This document shows positions 20,985-32,720 of a stretch of DNA of 64,000 nt, piece by piece. The stretch spans positions 5,986,878 through 6,050,877 of the forward strand of contig NC_083582.1 in the NCBI RefSeq assembly GCF_027579695.1, read 5' to 3'. Position numbers and translations under genes: made by a program. The notes beneath the pieces are model-generated. The model was not told the origin of the DNA and searched no databases. It saw only the letters and a program-made list of their open reading frames with translations. The stretch's first letter is position 1. The number at the start of each line of letters is the position of its first letter. Origin of the DNA: Neoarius graeffei (lineage: Eukaryota > Chordata > Actinopteri > Siluriformes > Ariidae).

Positions 20985-21328
20985 GTTGCAGGCAAGCTGG
21001 AGCCTATCCCAGCTGACTACGGGCGAAAGGCGGGGTACACCCTGGACAAGTCGCCAGACCATCACAGGGCTGACACATAGACACAGACAACCATTCACAC
21101 TCACATTCACACCTACGCTCAATTTAGAGTCACCAGTTAACCTAACCTGCATGTCTTTGGACTGTGGGGGAAACCGGAGCACCCGGAGGAAACCCACGCG
21201 GACACGGGGAGAACATGCAAACTCCGCACAGAAAGGCCCTCGCCGGCCACGGGGCTCGAACCCGGACCTTCTTGCTGTGAGGCGACAGCGCTAACCACTA
21301 CACCACCGTGCCGCCCTGAGTCGGTTCT

Positions 21329-22299
21329 TTTTAGATTAATTTGAAATTGCAAAACTAAACAATGATCTGCGTCTCCACACAGCTGGATGGGGATACAAAC
21401 TTCGTCTTTAGTCCGTTTGTAACTGCGATTGGTTTGGGAATTGCTCGACTCCATCATATAAACGTGGAGAAGTTCAACAAGGAAAAGCACTCGAGAAGAA
21501 CTGACGACTGAATTTACCACGAAGCGGTTTTGTTCGGATGATAACTGACCCGGACGAACGCTACCATGCACGTGTAAACTCTCCAGCTTACCACTGATTG
21601 TGTTTACATGGTAAGCGGGAACAGGTTTCACCTGGAACAAGATGTTCCTGAACAAGTTGTAAAGTGGAGCAAGTTGCACCCACCGGGTCAAATTGTTCTG
21701 GAACAAATCGTGTTTAGATGGGCACTTGAGCCAGGGCAACTTGTTCCAGCCCAAGTTCCTGTGTAAAAGCAGCTTTTGAGATATTGACTTGGACAGAGAT
21801 AATAAACCTAATCACCAACCCATTGTGGATGCACAGTGATGGTTAAAATCCCAGACCTGGTCCAGAACGTCAGATCTGAAATCTGATCCAGAGGTAATCC
21901 ATGAAGCTGAGACAGCTGTGTAAATGTTTCCACCTCGCTTTGAGTTTGACAGCAGGAGGAAATCGTGATGCGTTTCACATCATATCTGTGTTGGAGGTAA
22001 ATCACATCTTTCCTCTCTCTGCGTTTAGTCCACACCCCTGTAGGTTCCCCTTGACCCAACGTTCCACTATGAAGGATGTGATAATTACACGAGCTAAATC
22101 AGGTCTATTATAGAATGAAATATGAAAAAACTGGAACCTCAGGATTGAACAGGACCTAAAGCAGAAGAAAGGAATAAATCACTCTGTGTTGTGCTGTTGT
22201 TGGAAAACAATCAATCGGTAACTGCATGGTGTGTACTGGAGATAAGTGGAGACACTGTTATCACTCGAAAGCTGATTATTTTCCTTCATGTTGTGTTTT
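21329..22299. other. Intergenic, no gene recognised
   Basis: The part at about 21595-21780 repeats words like ggaacaagttgttcc in both orientations and is probably an old MITE. The rest is unremarkable. Confidence 0.4.
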
Positions 22300-22345
22300 A
22301 TTCCTCTTACACCACAGCAATTTGCCAATGATTACACTTTAAAGC
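22300..22345 (+). mobile_element. MITE family copy c1 (fragment)
   Basis: Only the first module remains: ttattcctcttacaccacagcaatttgccaatgatta-like wording shared with 9305 and 28475. Confidence 0.5.
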
Positions 22346-23299
22346 GAGACGGCCTTTCGATTTCATAAAATGGGTGAAATTTAGTTCCGTCTGAAATGTG
22401 GTGATTGTGATATATGATTATTTCTGCAATATCTCACAAAATATCAGGCCATTCTGTTCTGTGGCTGGGAAGTTATTTAATTTGAGGGGATTAAAGCAAA
22501 TAATGTGCATGAAATCACTCGCTTCACACAGTCGAGCAGACAGAGGAAGTCCGTGTGCGCATGCGCAGGTTTACCTTCTTCTTCTTTTGGGTTTTACAGT
22601 AGCTGGCATCCACAGTGTTGCATTACTGCCATCTACAGGTTTCCCTTTGAGCGTGCACTGACAGTTCCATCATTCTGTCGCTAAACGAACAGCTGATCAC
22701 ACCGAGGTGCTCGCTGAGCGCCCATATTTATTAGTTTGGTCCTGCGTTTCCTTTCCTTCGTATAGAACATAACGTCTTTTCTTCTCGCTTTCTTTCCGTT
22801 ACTGTAGTCGCTCTTTCACGTTTCATTTGCACACTCGCATCCTCCATTTTTCTCTCTTGTTTCAAATTTGTATCCCACAATGCCTTGCGTGAATGGGGAA
22901 AGCCTACCACGGGATGCATGACGTAGTATCTTGTATTGCGTCATGGTGAAGCAGGAAAAAATAGCGGAGAATTTCAGGCCACGTGGAGATAAATTCATTA
23001 TTTGTTCTATTTAATAAAATAATAAAATTGTAAGTCTGTGATTTGACTTCAGTAGCTTTCGGTCACTAAACAAAAATAACTGGGCGTCGGGAAAATTCTT
23101 TTTATGACCTACACTTGCAAAATCTGAAAGGCAGTACAGCTTTAATATTTCCCCCCCCCCCAAGACTGATGACTTTTTTATCTGTTTGCTGTTACGCTGA
23201 ACGTCTGAGATGAGTCAGTTATCACTCACTTTTTTTTAGCCTCTTTTTCGCTCTCTTCACATTAAAAAAAAGCAGCATGTCATGTTAACGAGAAATTGC
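22346..23299. other. Intergenic with retroposon fragment
   Basis: 22572-22645 (cttcttcttcttttgggttt, gcattactgccatctac) is a short relative of the retroposon inserts at 15368 and 63440. No gene seen in the rest; a poly-C run lies at 23151-23161. Confidence 0.4.
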
Positions 23300-23565
23300 A
23301 AAGATTTTCCCTGACACTGGAGACTCCTTCCTTAAATGTTAGTTTTTTTTAAAAATCTGTTCCTTATTCGACCTCTTTATTAGACTATTAAATTATATCC
23401 AGCGTTGACTGTACAAGTCCCTGTGACTGAGCCGTTACTATAGAAACGATAATGTATTAGAAAGAGTGCATTAATATAATCCTGCATTACTGTCAGATCT
23501 GCTGTTACAGAAAACTAATCAACACCTTCTGACCAATCAGAATCCAACAGCGCTGTCGTATGCAC
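23300..23565 (+). mobile_element. MITE family copy c2
   Basis: Has gacactggagactccttcc at 23311-23329, ctatagaaacgataatgta and gaccaatcagaatccaac at the end, in the same order as copy b. Confidence 0.6.
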
Positions 23566-23594
23566 ATGCATGTGTGTGTATGTGTATATATATA

Positions 23595-25192
23595 TACTGG
23601 GTGCGATTTGCTGGGGGGGATGGTGGGGATCATCCCCCCCTCTGGTTTTTATCTCTGCAGAAAAAAAATCCTCGGGGACAACCCCGTCAATAAAACAAAC
23701 AAACCAAAAAAAAAGTTGACATGACAGGCATGTTGTGACACAGTTTTCTATGGTCTACATTGCACTCACTTTCAAAATGACCCGAAGTGACAGCTTTGAT
23801 GTTCGCGAACGTGTAGGGTTGCCAACCGTCCCGTATTGGGCGGGACATCCTGTTTTTTGGGTAATTTTAATTTGTCCCGTCAGGGAGAGATCCTGCCCCT
23901 CACTCCAATGCTGTGGTGTAAATCGCATAATTGCCGTGAGAAGCGCTATTACTGCGAGTCGCGGTCATCTGCGATTTAAAACCATTCACTGTTGCCATAT
24001 CCTGAATTTTTAAGCTATACTGACAAAATAGGCATCAAATTAAACTAGAGCAGATGGTGCAGCCAGTGGCTACAGCCTAACTGTTCGATAAGGATAGCAG
24101 ATAGCTTAAAAAAACCTTCCGAAACAGGATAGACCTCAGCCTATAGAAGGGGAGCTTTTCTGCCTCACTCCTGCCTTTGTGAGGTCTTTCTCTCTTCTTC
24201 TTCTGCTATGAAGCATTGCAGAAGGTTCTTAGGGTTTTCAAATGGACAATTAAGCAAATATCAGGGTTTTACAGCTACAGCAAATCATTTTTCAGTTTAT
24301 GACATTGCCTTCATAAATATGGCCTGATGAATTATTTGGCCAAAGTTTAAAAGAGAAAAATGAGACAATAATATTAGAATTGTTTGTTATTTTGCATTAA
24401 GTTACTTAAAAATATCCATTAATTGGTCTATTAATTTTTAAAAGCTCTATTTTAGAAATGAATTTGTAGTGGCCTACATTTGAAACCCTCACCTAAAGGC
24501 GATTCGGTACTGTAACTATTTTGGGGCGCTGGGGTGCGTGTACAGGGCCTGTACCGGTACTTGTCCGCACCCGGAACAAAGTGTCCCTCATTTGGATATG
24601 AGAAAGTTGGCAACCCTACGAACATCCCCAGCAAATAGATACATTGTAGATAATCAGAGTGTGAACGTGGATTTAGCGCCATGAATCACATCCTTACTGA
24701 TGAGCGCAACAGAATGACTGTATCCACACTGACAGCCTTCTTTTCCTCGCTGTCAATGGGCCAGACGTGCGTTCCTTCCCTGCTGAGAAATTCGCAGAAA
24801 TGTGGATTAAAGAAGGGTGAAACGCAGCGGAGAGCGCACCGACGGGAAAGCAGAAAAGGCCACATCAGAGCAAACTGTTCATTTAGTATTCATGTATTTT
24901 AGTGATTTTCGAGTCACTGTCCATTTAATCCGGAGGGAGAGAAACATCACAGCAACGCGACAAGCAATACAAACTTTGTTGTGTGTTAGTGTTCGTGTAT
25001 TTAGTCAGAGAGATAGGAAGATGAATTTACTATCTCTGGTTTAGTGTTCGTTTTCATTTAGTGTTATTCATTTGATATCATCGGATGTTATTGAGCTGTT
25101 AGCCTATTGTTACCTTAATTTTGTGACGTTTCATGATAAAAAAAAAAACCCATCCCCCCTTCTGGTTTTTTGACAAATATCGCACCCTATAT
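23595..25192 (+). mobile_element. hAT-like element remnant with nested second element
   Basis: Bounded by tactgggtgcgat and the inverse atcgcaccctata, both set in TATA-rich flanks, with inner c/g-run motifs (gggggggatggtggggat against catcccccct) that also pair. Near 24681-24895 a broken frame reads LTDERNRMTVSTLTAF and, after a frameshift, PDVRSFPAEKFAEMWIKEG. This resembles the C-terminal dimerisation end of fish hAT transposases. The nested element at 23814-24618 splits it. Confidence 0.6.
23814..24618. mobile_element. Nested DNA transposon, TIR TAGGGTTGCCAAC
   Basis: tagggttgccaac at the left end and gttggcaacccta at the right end are perfect inverse repeats. The flanks cgaacgtg (23806-23813) and cgaacatc (24619-24626) agree at six of eight bases, suggesting an aged 8-bp duplication, as made by hAT elements. 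The interior shows no transposase. Confidence 0.75.
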
Positions 25193-26635
25193 ATATATAT
25201 AAAATTAATTTTTTTTTCAAGAATTTTAAAATCCTAAGCTTGGATCATTTCCGTCAGAATAAAACAAGACCCAAAACACACGGGTTTGAAGTCGGAATTC
25301 CCTTCTCTGACCAAAAATGCCTGTCACTAAGATAGAAAATCCCTCAAGAGCTAACTTTTACTGTCTTAACATTTTGAAAGCAACCATCAATCCACTGAAC
25401 AATCTAAATCCACCCCAAACATCGTTACCGCAGCCTGCAATTACATTCTATTCCAGTAGAGTTTAAGAACAACACGAAACCGATAAAATCCAATTAATTA
25501 TATCAACACCATATGTGATGCTTTATCTGGAGATCAGGCGTGTGGAGGGAAAAAACGATGATTCTGGAAACCTCTCATTTTCCGAAATTACGCTGCGTGC
25601 TGATTGGAGAGGTGAAATGACTAAGTAAAGAGGCGCATACACGCTTTCCTCACGCCCCATGTAATTGGCGCGTTGCTTTTTTATTTGTGTTTATTTTTGC
25701 CAATTTAATGAAGAAAACATCAGACGCATGACTCACGCTCGTCCTGAATTCAAATTTTGGGAGAGAGGGGGAAAAAAAAAGAATGAAGAGACCACTAAGT
25801 ACCCCTGTTTTTATGCCCTGTTCTCTGGATTCTCTGGGTGGCTACACGACAGTGGTGTCCACGGTGTCAGGACCCGTCCTCACGTGACCCGCGACGGGGA
25901 ACAGAACGACCGGTTCCTTTAACAACTGAAAAAAACTCGGTTAACTCCACTGTGGTGGTGCGCTGAAGGCAGACAGTTTATCGATGGAGGTTATGGAAGT
26001 ATGCATACAAAGGTGTGAAGCGAGCTGTTCTTGACAAATGTAGCGTCTCACACAGAAACACACAGAGTTTATTGCACAGTAAGCCAAGCACACTGTCTGT
26101 ACTCTGTGTTCCTCAGTGGCTGTTCTCGGGTTATCTCTTGAAAAACACGTCTGAGCTCCTGTTGTGTTGGAGCAGGAACGAGTTCATAAACACCATCAGG
26201 AATCAGTCTATAACTCTTTCACTCATCTGCAGCGTGTGTGTGCGGTACATGGTATTACTCATTAAGCTCTGCGTCATCACTCGCGATGTTCTCATGCTGG
26301 TTTATGTGCACTTCTGCCTTAACAGTGTTTTCTTACCAGCGACAATTAAGTGTTTATGTGAAATAAATAAAGCGCCGTTTACAGGACGAGATTTAACACC
26401 AACGTAAAGGGTGGATTCAATTAAACAGCTAAATTCAAGCTACATAAACTTTAAATATGGATTAACGAATCTCTCCTCCGATTTATAAACTTTAAACTGG
26501 GATTAATTAAGACTTAAAGAGCGACAGATTCTCCAGAGTCCACGCCGTGAACATCATCATCACTTTCAACAGTTTGAGTGCAAGCTGGAAAGAATATCCC
26601 ACAATCCCTCAAATAAAGGCTGCTTTTAATTATGT
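25193..26635. other. Intergenic, no gene recognised
   Basis: Mostly unique sequence. The frame at 26015-26407 has no domain I recognise, and its composition is that of chance. Confidence 0.4.
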
Positions 26636-26646
26636 AAATTAATCTT

Positions 26647-27179
26647 ACCCGTCAGTCCTGGGTATGACTTTAAACTGCAACCAGTGGTGAGGCTCAGGTC
26701 CAGGACGACTTCAGTACTGGGGAAAGTGGAGTTACCCCTTAATCCCCATTGCTCCCAGGTCCGCTCTGACCCGGAGTGGTAGCACCTGCCTGGGTTCCAG
26801 CTATGGGTTAAACAGTCCATCATCCATAAGGTGCTGGCAGCAGGGAGCTTTTTGGTGCAGTGTGGCAGATGAACCCAACAGGGTCAATGGCGCACCACCT
26901 GATGGCATGCGGAAGAGCCACTCAAATGGCCAACGGATGGCGTCACTGCGGGGAAACTTCCATACCCGTCAGATCTGTGGCACTTTTGTGCACCGCTTGG
27001 CATCAGGTCTGGAGGTCCAGAGAGACAACACGATGGGGCCACGACATTGTTTGTGCAAGGCGTTCATTAGGAGAGGAGATCAGCCACCACTGCTGGCGAC
27101 TCTGTCACAGGGCTCGCGGCCCATCTGCGCATCCTAATGAAGCCGTCGTCATCGCTAACGATGGACAGCCGACACACAC
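26647..27179. mobile_element. Retroposed segment with 11-bp target duplication
   Basis: aaattaatctt is repeated exactly at 26636-26646 and 27180-27190. The 533-bp inside is GC-rich compared with its flanks and ends cgctaacgatggacagcc followed by (AC)n, without poly-A. That end resembles the 3' end of a LINE-type retroelement. The element family is not known to me. Confidence 0.6.
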
Positions 27180-27289
27180 AAATTAATCTTCATCCTGAAA
27201 GAGTAATTATGTATTATACTGTACATATATGAAGGAAGAGGATTAAAGTTAGTCAAACTCTAACGACTAAATCTTGGCTCATCAGTGAA

Positions 27290-27488
27290 GAAAGTTGGAG
27301 TTAGCACTGTTAGCATTCTGAAGTGCATTATTAGCTCATCCGGCCAACAGGTGATGAGTTTAATGCCGTATTGTGTTGTTCGTCGTCGTTCACACTTCTT
27401 CTCTCTCAATTCTTCACTGATTTTTATTCTTTTTGGCAGGAAGGTGGGTCTGCCTGAAGTGCATATAGCGCCTACCCTAATTTAATAA
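27290..27488 (+). mobile_element. Repeat with 'ttcttcactgatttttattc' unit, left half
   Basis: Shares ctcatccggccaacaggtgatga, ttcttcactgatttttattc and ggcaggaaggtgggtctgcc with 56390-56570. The other half continues at 28186 beyond the inserted retroelement. Confidence 0.55.
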
Positions 27489-28170
27489 TAATAAAATAAT
27501 AATAAGTTTAATTTATATAGCGCCTTTCAAGAAACCCAAGGACGCTTTACAATTATAGACAAAGAAAATAAATAAATAAATAAAGGGGGAAAAAAATAAT
27601 AAAAAGTAAAAAGTCCACCACGTAGGGGTCAGGATGTAATTCCCGTGGTGAAGCAGCCACCATCCCACCAAAAGGCGCACGAAAACAAGTCCCACATCTC
27701 CAGCACAGCCGCCGTGACGCCGCCAGCCACATCGCCCGAACACCACGCCGTGGATCCACAAAGCGAGCAGAGAAGCTCCGCCACGCAGAGCGCTGGTGTG
27801 TCCCAAACCGCCTGCACAGCCGCCACGACGCCACCGAGCAACATCGCTCGGAACATCACGCCAAGCGTTCAAGCACAGAGCGCCGGACAACCACGAATGT
27901 TAAATGAGCAACGAGCTCACTGCAGTCCACAGCTGGGAGCGCAGGCATCGCCTACAGCGAACCAAGGCCTGGAAGGAACCGACACCCAAAACTGGGTTCG
28001 GAGCTACACCACAACCGGCAGACAAAACACTCAAACATCAAACTACACAAACACACAGAGAAAAAAAAAAGAAAATTGAAAAAGAAAGAAAAAAAATATA
28101 TATACAAAAAGCTCTGGTGAGAAGCGGCAGCCAGAATGCGCACGACGTACTCTCAACCGGAAACGGAAAC
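27489..28170 (-). mobile_element. 0.7 kb retroelement, copy 1 (minus), 3' end at left
   Basis: Matches 55640-56350 in inverse orientation. On the minus strand it begins cgtttccgtttccggttgag, contains two diverged tandem segments (gatgttgctcggtggcgtc and gatgtggctggcggcgtc, each followed by ggcggctgtg), and ends ggcgctatataaattaaac with a (TTA)n tail. The tail and the ttgaaaggcgctatataaa end are typical of LINE-mobilised elements. Frames exist on both strands but none resembles a known protein. Confidence 0.65.
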
Positions 28171-28185
28171 GTTTAATTAATTTGC

Positions 28186-28465
28186 ATAATTGCAATTAAT
28201 AATGACAATATGGAGTAATTAATCAATTCCTAATGAGCAGTTTCCACACAAATCACTTCTTCTCGGTCAATTCCTCGCCATTTTGGATTCTTTCTGGTAA
28301 ATAGGTCGGGATTCCTAGGGTGGATATCGCTTCTATATATAACCTGTATATAGCTTGCAACATTTATAGCACAAGGTGACTCACGCTAGATCGTTCCTTC
28401 TGGACTAGACGGGGCTGGAGTGAGCTACGCCGTCACTGACCGTCTCGTTATAACTATAACAGCAC
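28186..28465 (+). mobile_element. Repeat, right half, interrupted by the 0.7 kb retroelement
   Basis: tttgcataattgcaattaat, cttctggactagacggggc and gagtgagctacgccgt are shared with 56570-56985 in the same orientation. That copy has no insertion at this point, giving an empty-site comparison. Confidence 0.6.
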
Positions 28466-28474
28466 TTCCACAAG

Positions 28475-28520
28475 TGTCTTTATTTCTCTTATACCACAGC
28501 GAGTCACCAATGATTAAAAC
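28475..28520 (+). mobile_element. MITE family copy d (fragment)
   Basis: Only tatttctcttataccacagc and gagtcaccaatgatta are left, matching the start of copy b. Confidence 0.45.
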
Positions 28521-28589
28521 TGTTTATTTATTAAACAACATGACGGAAAAAAATGCAAACAAATTGACTGAGACCATAATATTACACAC

Positions 28590-28975
28590 TATAGTCTCGC
28601 TGTCACAACAGAAGGACTCTGAGGTGCGCTCTGGACAGCACGCGCTCCAAACTGACTCACACGCGCCGGGAATGACGCACACCTATACGGGATCAAGGCG
28701 CAATCAGCGCGCCTATATAAGGACTCAGAATGCAGACTTACTTTGCGAAGTATTGTGTTGTTGTGACACATTACAAGAGGGCCGTGTTTCCTGACTGATT
28801 TCTGTTTCCTGTCCCTCATTTTTGACCCTGCTTCTGTCTACGGAATCCGCCTGTCGATTTGGATTGTTTGCCTGTTTGCACTTTTCTTTATAATAAAGAT
28901 CTTCTGCACTTACGTCCGTCTCCAACCATCCCCGACGCACTACTTCACCCTGCAGACACGAGTACAGCATGAACT
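28590..28975 (+). mobile_element. LTR-like fragment
   Basis: In order: cgcgcctatataaggactca (a TATA box at about 28711-28717), a pyrimidine-rich stretch with repeated tttcctg, an AATAAA at about 28891, and a tail ending near a gacgcactac motif. This order and wording resemble a fish retrovirus-like LTR. No second LTR or internal region was found, so it would be a solo or truncated LTR. Confidence 0.45.
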
Positions 28976-29128
28976 TGTACACCTCTGCTGTGCTCACGGA
29001 AAATGACATCACGCACGATGGCGTTATGGCGGCCTCCCTGACAAACAACAGTCCTGGCTATTTTCATCACTTTAGTGGTTATATCGTTAAGAACAAATTC
29101 AACATGCAGCTTTTTTTTTTTTTTAAAT

Positions 29129-29304
29129 CTTTTTTTGGGGGGGGCTTTTTTCACCTTTATTGGATAGGACAGTGTAGAGACAGGACAGGAAATGAGCGGG
29201 AGAGAGAGACGGGGAGGGATCGGGAAATGACCTCGGGTCGGAATTGAACCCAGGTCCCCGGATTTATGGTATGGCGCCTTAGCCACCTGAGCCACGACAC
29301 CCCC
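29129..29304 (-). mobile_element. tRNA-SINE family 2, copy 1, with 21-bp TSD
   Basis: Minus orientation: gtcgtggctcaggtggctaa (A-box region), gggttcaattccgac (B box), cccgctcatttcctgtc, then tccaataaaggtgaaaaa. The sequence agc, fourteen T, aaat is present on both sides (29108-29128 and 29305-29325). Confidence 0.88.
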
Positions 29305-29325
29305 AGCTTTTTTTTTTTTTTAAAT

Positions 29326-29584
29326 AAAGGACGGACATAAAGACAGACTTTTAGCTCAATTTGTTTATTTGTGGTATATTTCCTTTAACTTCCAGTGAAA
29401 TATGATTAAAAGAGCTAAGCTTACGTGTACTACTGAATATTAAACATTTACATTTGTCTATATTTAAAGTCAAAAGATTGTCGCCTTGAGATTGTCATTA
29501 CCGTCAATAGTTCCTATTCTCACTTACGTTATAGCAGCTATAAACACTCGTTCCTGGAAAGATTCCCGATTTAAACGTCACGTC
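29326..29584. other. Intergenic, nothing recognised
   Basis: Short AT-rich stretch. Confidence 0.35.
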
Positions 29585-29765
29585 CGAGTGTTACACAGCG
29601 CTGACGCTGGAGACTCCTTCCATAAACGTTACACACACACATTTCTCCTTCCAGAAAACTTTACTCATATAAACGTGATTCGTGTTAGAGTTAAAACTAG
29701 TGTTAGAGCGCGGATGTTCTCGAACCTTAACATTTCCTAACCAATCAGAATCGAGAATCCAGCAG
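29585..29765 (+). mobile_element. MITE family copy e
   Basis: Has gtgttacacagcgctgacgc, tggagactccttccataaac and aaccaatcagaatcgaga at the end. Confidence 0.55.
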
Positions 29766-30540
29766 CTCTGGGGTACAGAGGGCAGATCCAGCGATCTATC
29801 TTTATTTATTTGTCAGATCTGTTACACCATTTCACTCATTTTTCCGACAGCGTTTTCAAGAAGTGCTGTACATGTGCTAAATTTCGGCCTGTTTTTCCTG
29901 TGCTGCCAGTAATACAGTCTCTCTCTCTCTCTGCAAATGGGGTCAAAGGGTGCTCATTTCCTGTAATTACTGCCATGTCTACACCTCTTCTCATTAAAAA
30001 AACTCAAAGAATCCTTGATTGCCACCTTTATTTTTTCTTTTTCTCCCCCCCGGAGTTTTTATACCTCCCTCGTTTAAAGTGACATTTACGCACCAGCCGC
30101 ACGCCTTTAATGGGGACGGCAGGAGAAAGTGAAGGTTACACTCTGAGGGCCACTTATTTTTAAAAGAGCCACAGATTTGTTAAAATCGTTGGCCTCGTCG
30201 CGGCAAAACCAGAGCCGGCGCTGATATCCTGTCGGACACGCCGCGAGGAGACTTTGGCGCGTGTTGCCTCCTCTTTCCGCTTCCCTGAAGTTTGCATGTT
30301 TGTGTTTGGGCTGGAGTAATCCGCCGCTCCTCTCTGCAGCTCGCTCCCCGAGTGGACGGATTGGCTTTCACGGCTGCGGAGTTCGTGAGCTTCCGCGTTA
30401 GCAGGCGGGTTTAGTTTGAGCCCAGAGCTGAGTCACAGGACAAAAACCCGGGAGGGGCGGGGCTTATTCATCCTCCTCACTTAGAACCTGGAGAGCCACA
30501 GATTAACAATCCTCACTGAAAACTTTAATTACAGCGCATT
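29766..30540. other. Intergenic, non-repetitive and GC-richer
   Basis: From about 30080 to 30440 the sequence is GC-richer, unique in the window and free of recognisable transposons. I see no coding similarity. It could hold a regulatory element for mkx, but that is inference only. Confidence 0.35.
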
Positions 30541-31835
30541 CTCTCTCTCTCTATCTCTCTCTCCATCTCATTCTCTTTCCATCTCTCTCTCATTCTCTTT
30601 CTCTCTCATTCCCTTTCTCTTTCCATCTCTCTCATTCTCTTTCCATCTCTCTTATTCCCTTTCCATCTCTCTCTCTCATTCTCTTTCTCATTCACTCTCT
30701 CATTCTCTTTCCATCTCTCTCTCACATTCTCTCTCTCATTCTCTTTCCATATCTCTCTCTCATTCCCTTTCCATCTCTCTCTCTCTCATTCCCTTTCCAT
30801 ATCTCTCTCTCATTCTCTTTCCATCTTTTTTTCACCCTTTCCATCTGTCTCTCACACATTCTTTTTCCATGTCTTTTACACCGTCTTGCTCTTTCCATCT
30901 TTCTCTTTCTCACACATTCTCTTTTACACTGTCTTGCTCTTTTCATCTTTCTCTCTCTTTCTTCCTTCATCTCCCTCTCTCATTCTCTTTCCATCTCTCT
31001 CTCATTCTCTTTCCATCTCTCTCTTGCTCTCTTCCTCCATCTCTCTCGCTCTCTTCCTCCATCTCTCTCGCTCTCTTCCTCCATCTCTCTTGTTCCATTT
31101 CCATCTCTGTCTCTCATTCTCTTTCCATATCTCTCTCATTCTCTTTCCATCTCTTTTTCACCCTTTCTTGCTCTTTCCATCTCTCTCTCTCACACACTCT
31201 TTCATATCTCTTTTACACCGTCTTGCTCTTTCCATCTTTCTCTCACTCTCTCTTCCTTCATCTCCCTCTCTCGTTCTCTTTCCATCTCTCTCTCATTCTC
31301 TTTCCATCTCTCTCTTGCTCTCTTCCTCCATCTCTCTTGTTCCATTTCCATCTCTCTCTGTCTCACATTCTCTTTCCATCTCTCTCATTCTCTTTCCATC
31401 TCTCTCATTCTCTTTCCATCTCTCTCATTCTCTTTCCATCTCTCTCTCTCTCATTCTCTTTTCATCTCTAATTCTCTTTCCATCTCTGTCTCGTTCTCTT
31501 TCCATCTCTCTCTCATTCTTTTTCCATCTCTTTTTCACCCTTTCTTGCTCTTTCCATCTCTCTCTCACACATTCTTTTTCCATATCTCTTTTTCACCGTC
31601 TTGCTCTTTCCATCTCTCTCGTTCCCTTTCCATCTCTCTCTTTCTCACACATTCTCTTTTACACCGTCTTGCTCTTTCCATCTTCCTCTCTTGTTCTCTT
31701 TCCATCTCTCTGTTCCTCTCTCTTTCCATCTTGCTCTCTCTCTCACTCTTTCCAGCTCCCTCTCTCGCTCAATCTTTCTCTCTGTCTCTCTTTCCATCTC
31801 TCAGTCTCTCTCTCTCTCTCTAATGTCCCATGCAA
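30541..31835. repeat. 1.3 kb pyrimidine-only minisatellite
   Basis: Degenerate tandem units of about 18-24 bp built on ctctctcattctctttccat, with higher-order variants (acaccgtcttgctctttcca; gctctcttcctccat). Nearly every base on the plus strand is C or T, apart from the A of cat/cac. All three frames stay open over long stretches because TAA, TAG and TGA are missing, which produces large but meaningless frames. Confidence 0.95.
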
Positions 31836-32424
31836 CCTGTAAAAATAGAAGGAAAAAGTCAAGATAATCCTCAACACTCAGTCATCTCTCTTTTTCTTTC
31901 TTTTTTTTTGGACTCTCCTCCCGAATCCCATCCGAAACCCCTCCTGTTCGTGCTGATGAACACATCCTGATGGAAGCTCAACAATAATATGATGATTGGT
32001 TCAGCGCCACGGAGCAGGAGCGAGACGGAAAGCCGTTCCTGTGTGATCTGCGAATAGCGGCGTGTCTTTTATTCAGAGAGGTATAGAGAGAGCGTGTGGA
32101 AGGTATTGAACGTTAATCCGTGCCAAACTGAAATCCGACGTAACGCTCTCCCGTGTCGGCCCCTCGTATGAGTCGTCTAGACAGTGAGGTTCATCCCATC
32201 CTGAGCCGCATGCCTGAGTCTGAAATAAAGAAAGTGAAAAGAGATATTTTACTCATCTTGGCGTCTGTGTGGCTAAAACGATTCCCGCGAACTGAACAGT
32301 GTGAAATCACGCAACACATCACGACTGGCAGCTTTGCGCGCGCGCGTTAGTTTTCATCCTGGAATAAACTGTATAACGTACACAGCATGGCCGCATCAGA
32401 ACCAGTGCAGGCTTCATTAACATC
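31836..32424. other. Intergenic, no gene recognised
   Basis: Unique sequence between the minisatellite and a MITE. Confidence 0.35.
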
Positions 32425-32720
32425 TCATAAGGAACAGAATTCTCAATTCTGATTGGTCAGATGTTGATTAACTGTAACGGCAGTGTTATTGTTTCTATAG
32501 CAACAGCTCATACACAGGGACTGTACAGCGGTCACTCCACATAAAAACATTTTACAAAGAAAATATAATCGCTGATGCAGTCAAGTTTTCTACAAGGCGA
32601 TGTTTATTTGATATTTATGGAAGGAGTCTCCAGTGTCGGTGCGTTATAACAGTCAGAGGTGAAGCTGGAACTTTAACATCGAGACGGACGAGTTTGCAGT
32701 TTCTCTCCGACACGACGAGC
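32425..32720 (-). mobile_element. MITE family copy f
   Basis: Reverse orientation: attctgattggtcagatgtt, tttctatagcaacagctca and atggaaggagtctccagtgt in inverse order to copy b. Confidence 0.6.

Larger units (their letters stand above)
19765..21316 (-). mobile_element. Mermaid-like SINE split by a hAT-like element
   Basis: SINE pieces at 19765-19812 and 20985-21316 join to a full copy. tgagtcggttct is repeated exactly at 19753-19764 and 21317-21328 as the SINE target duplication. The interruption lies in the 3' body at the words gggttgcaggc. The order of events is therefore fixed: SINE first, DNA transposon second. Confidence 0.93.

Noticed and set aside
24681..25044. Possible host gene beginning MNHILTDERNRM
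   Set aside because: The reading needs a frameshift to continue and resembles a hAT transposase C-terminus inside terminal inverted repeats.
27645..28079. 144-codon frame rich in Ala, Thr and Gln
   Set aside because: Lies in the 0.7 kb retroelement; frames on both strands are open because of GC-rich tandem segments, and no domain is recognisable.
30869..31842. Open frames of 200 and 318 codons rich in Ser, Leu and Phe
   Set aside because: Pyrimidine-only DNA cannot form stop codons; the peptides are low-complexity artefacts.
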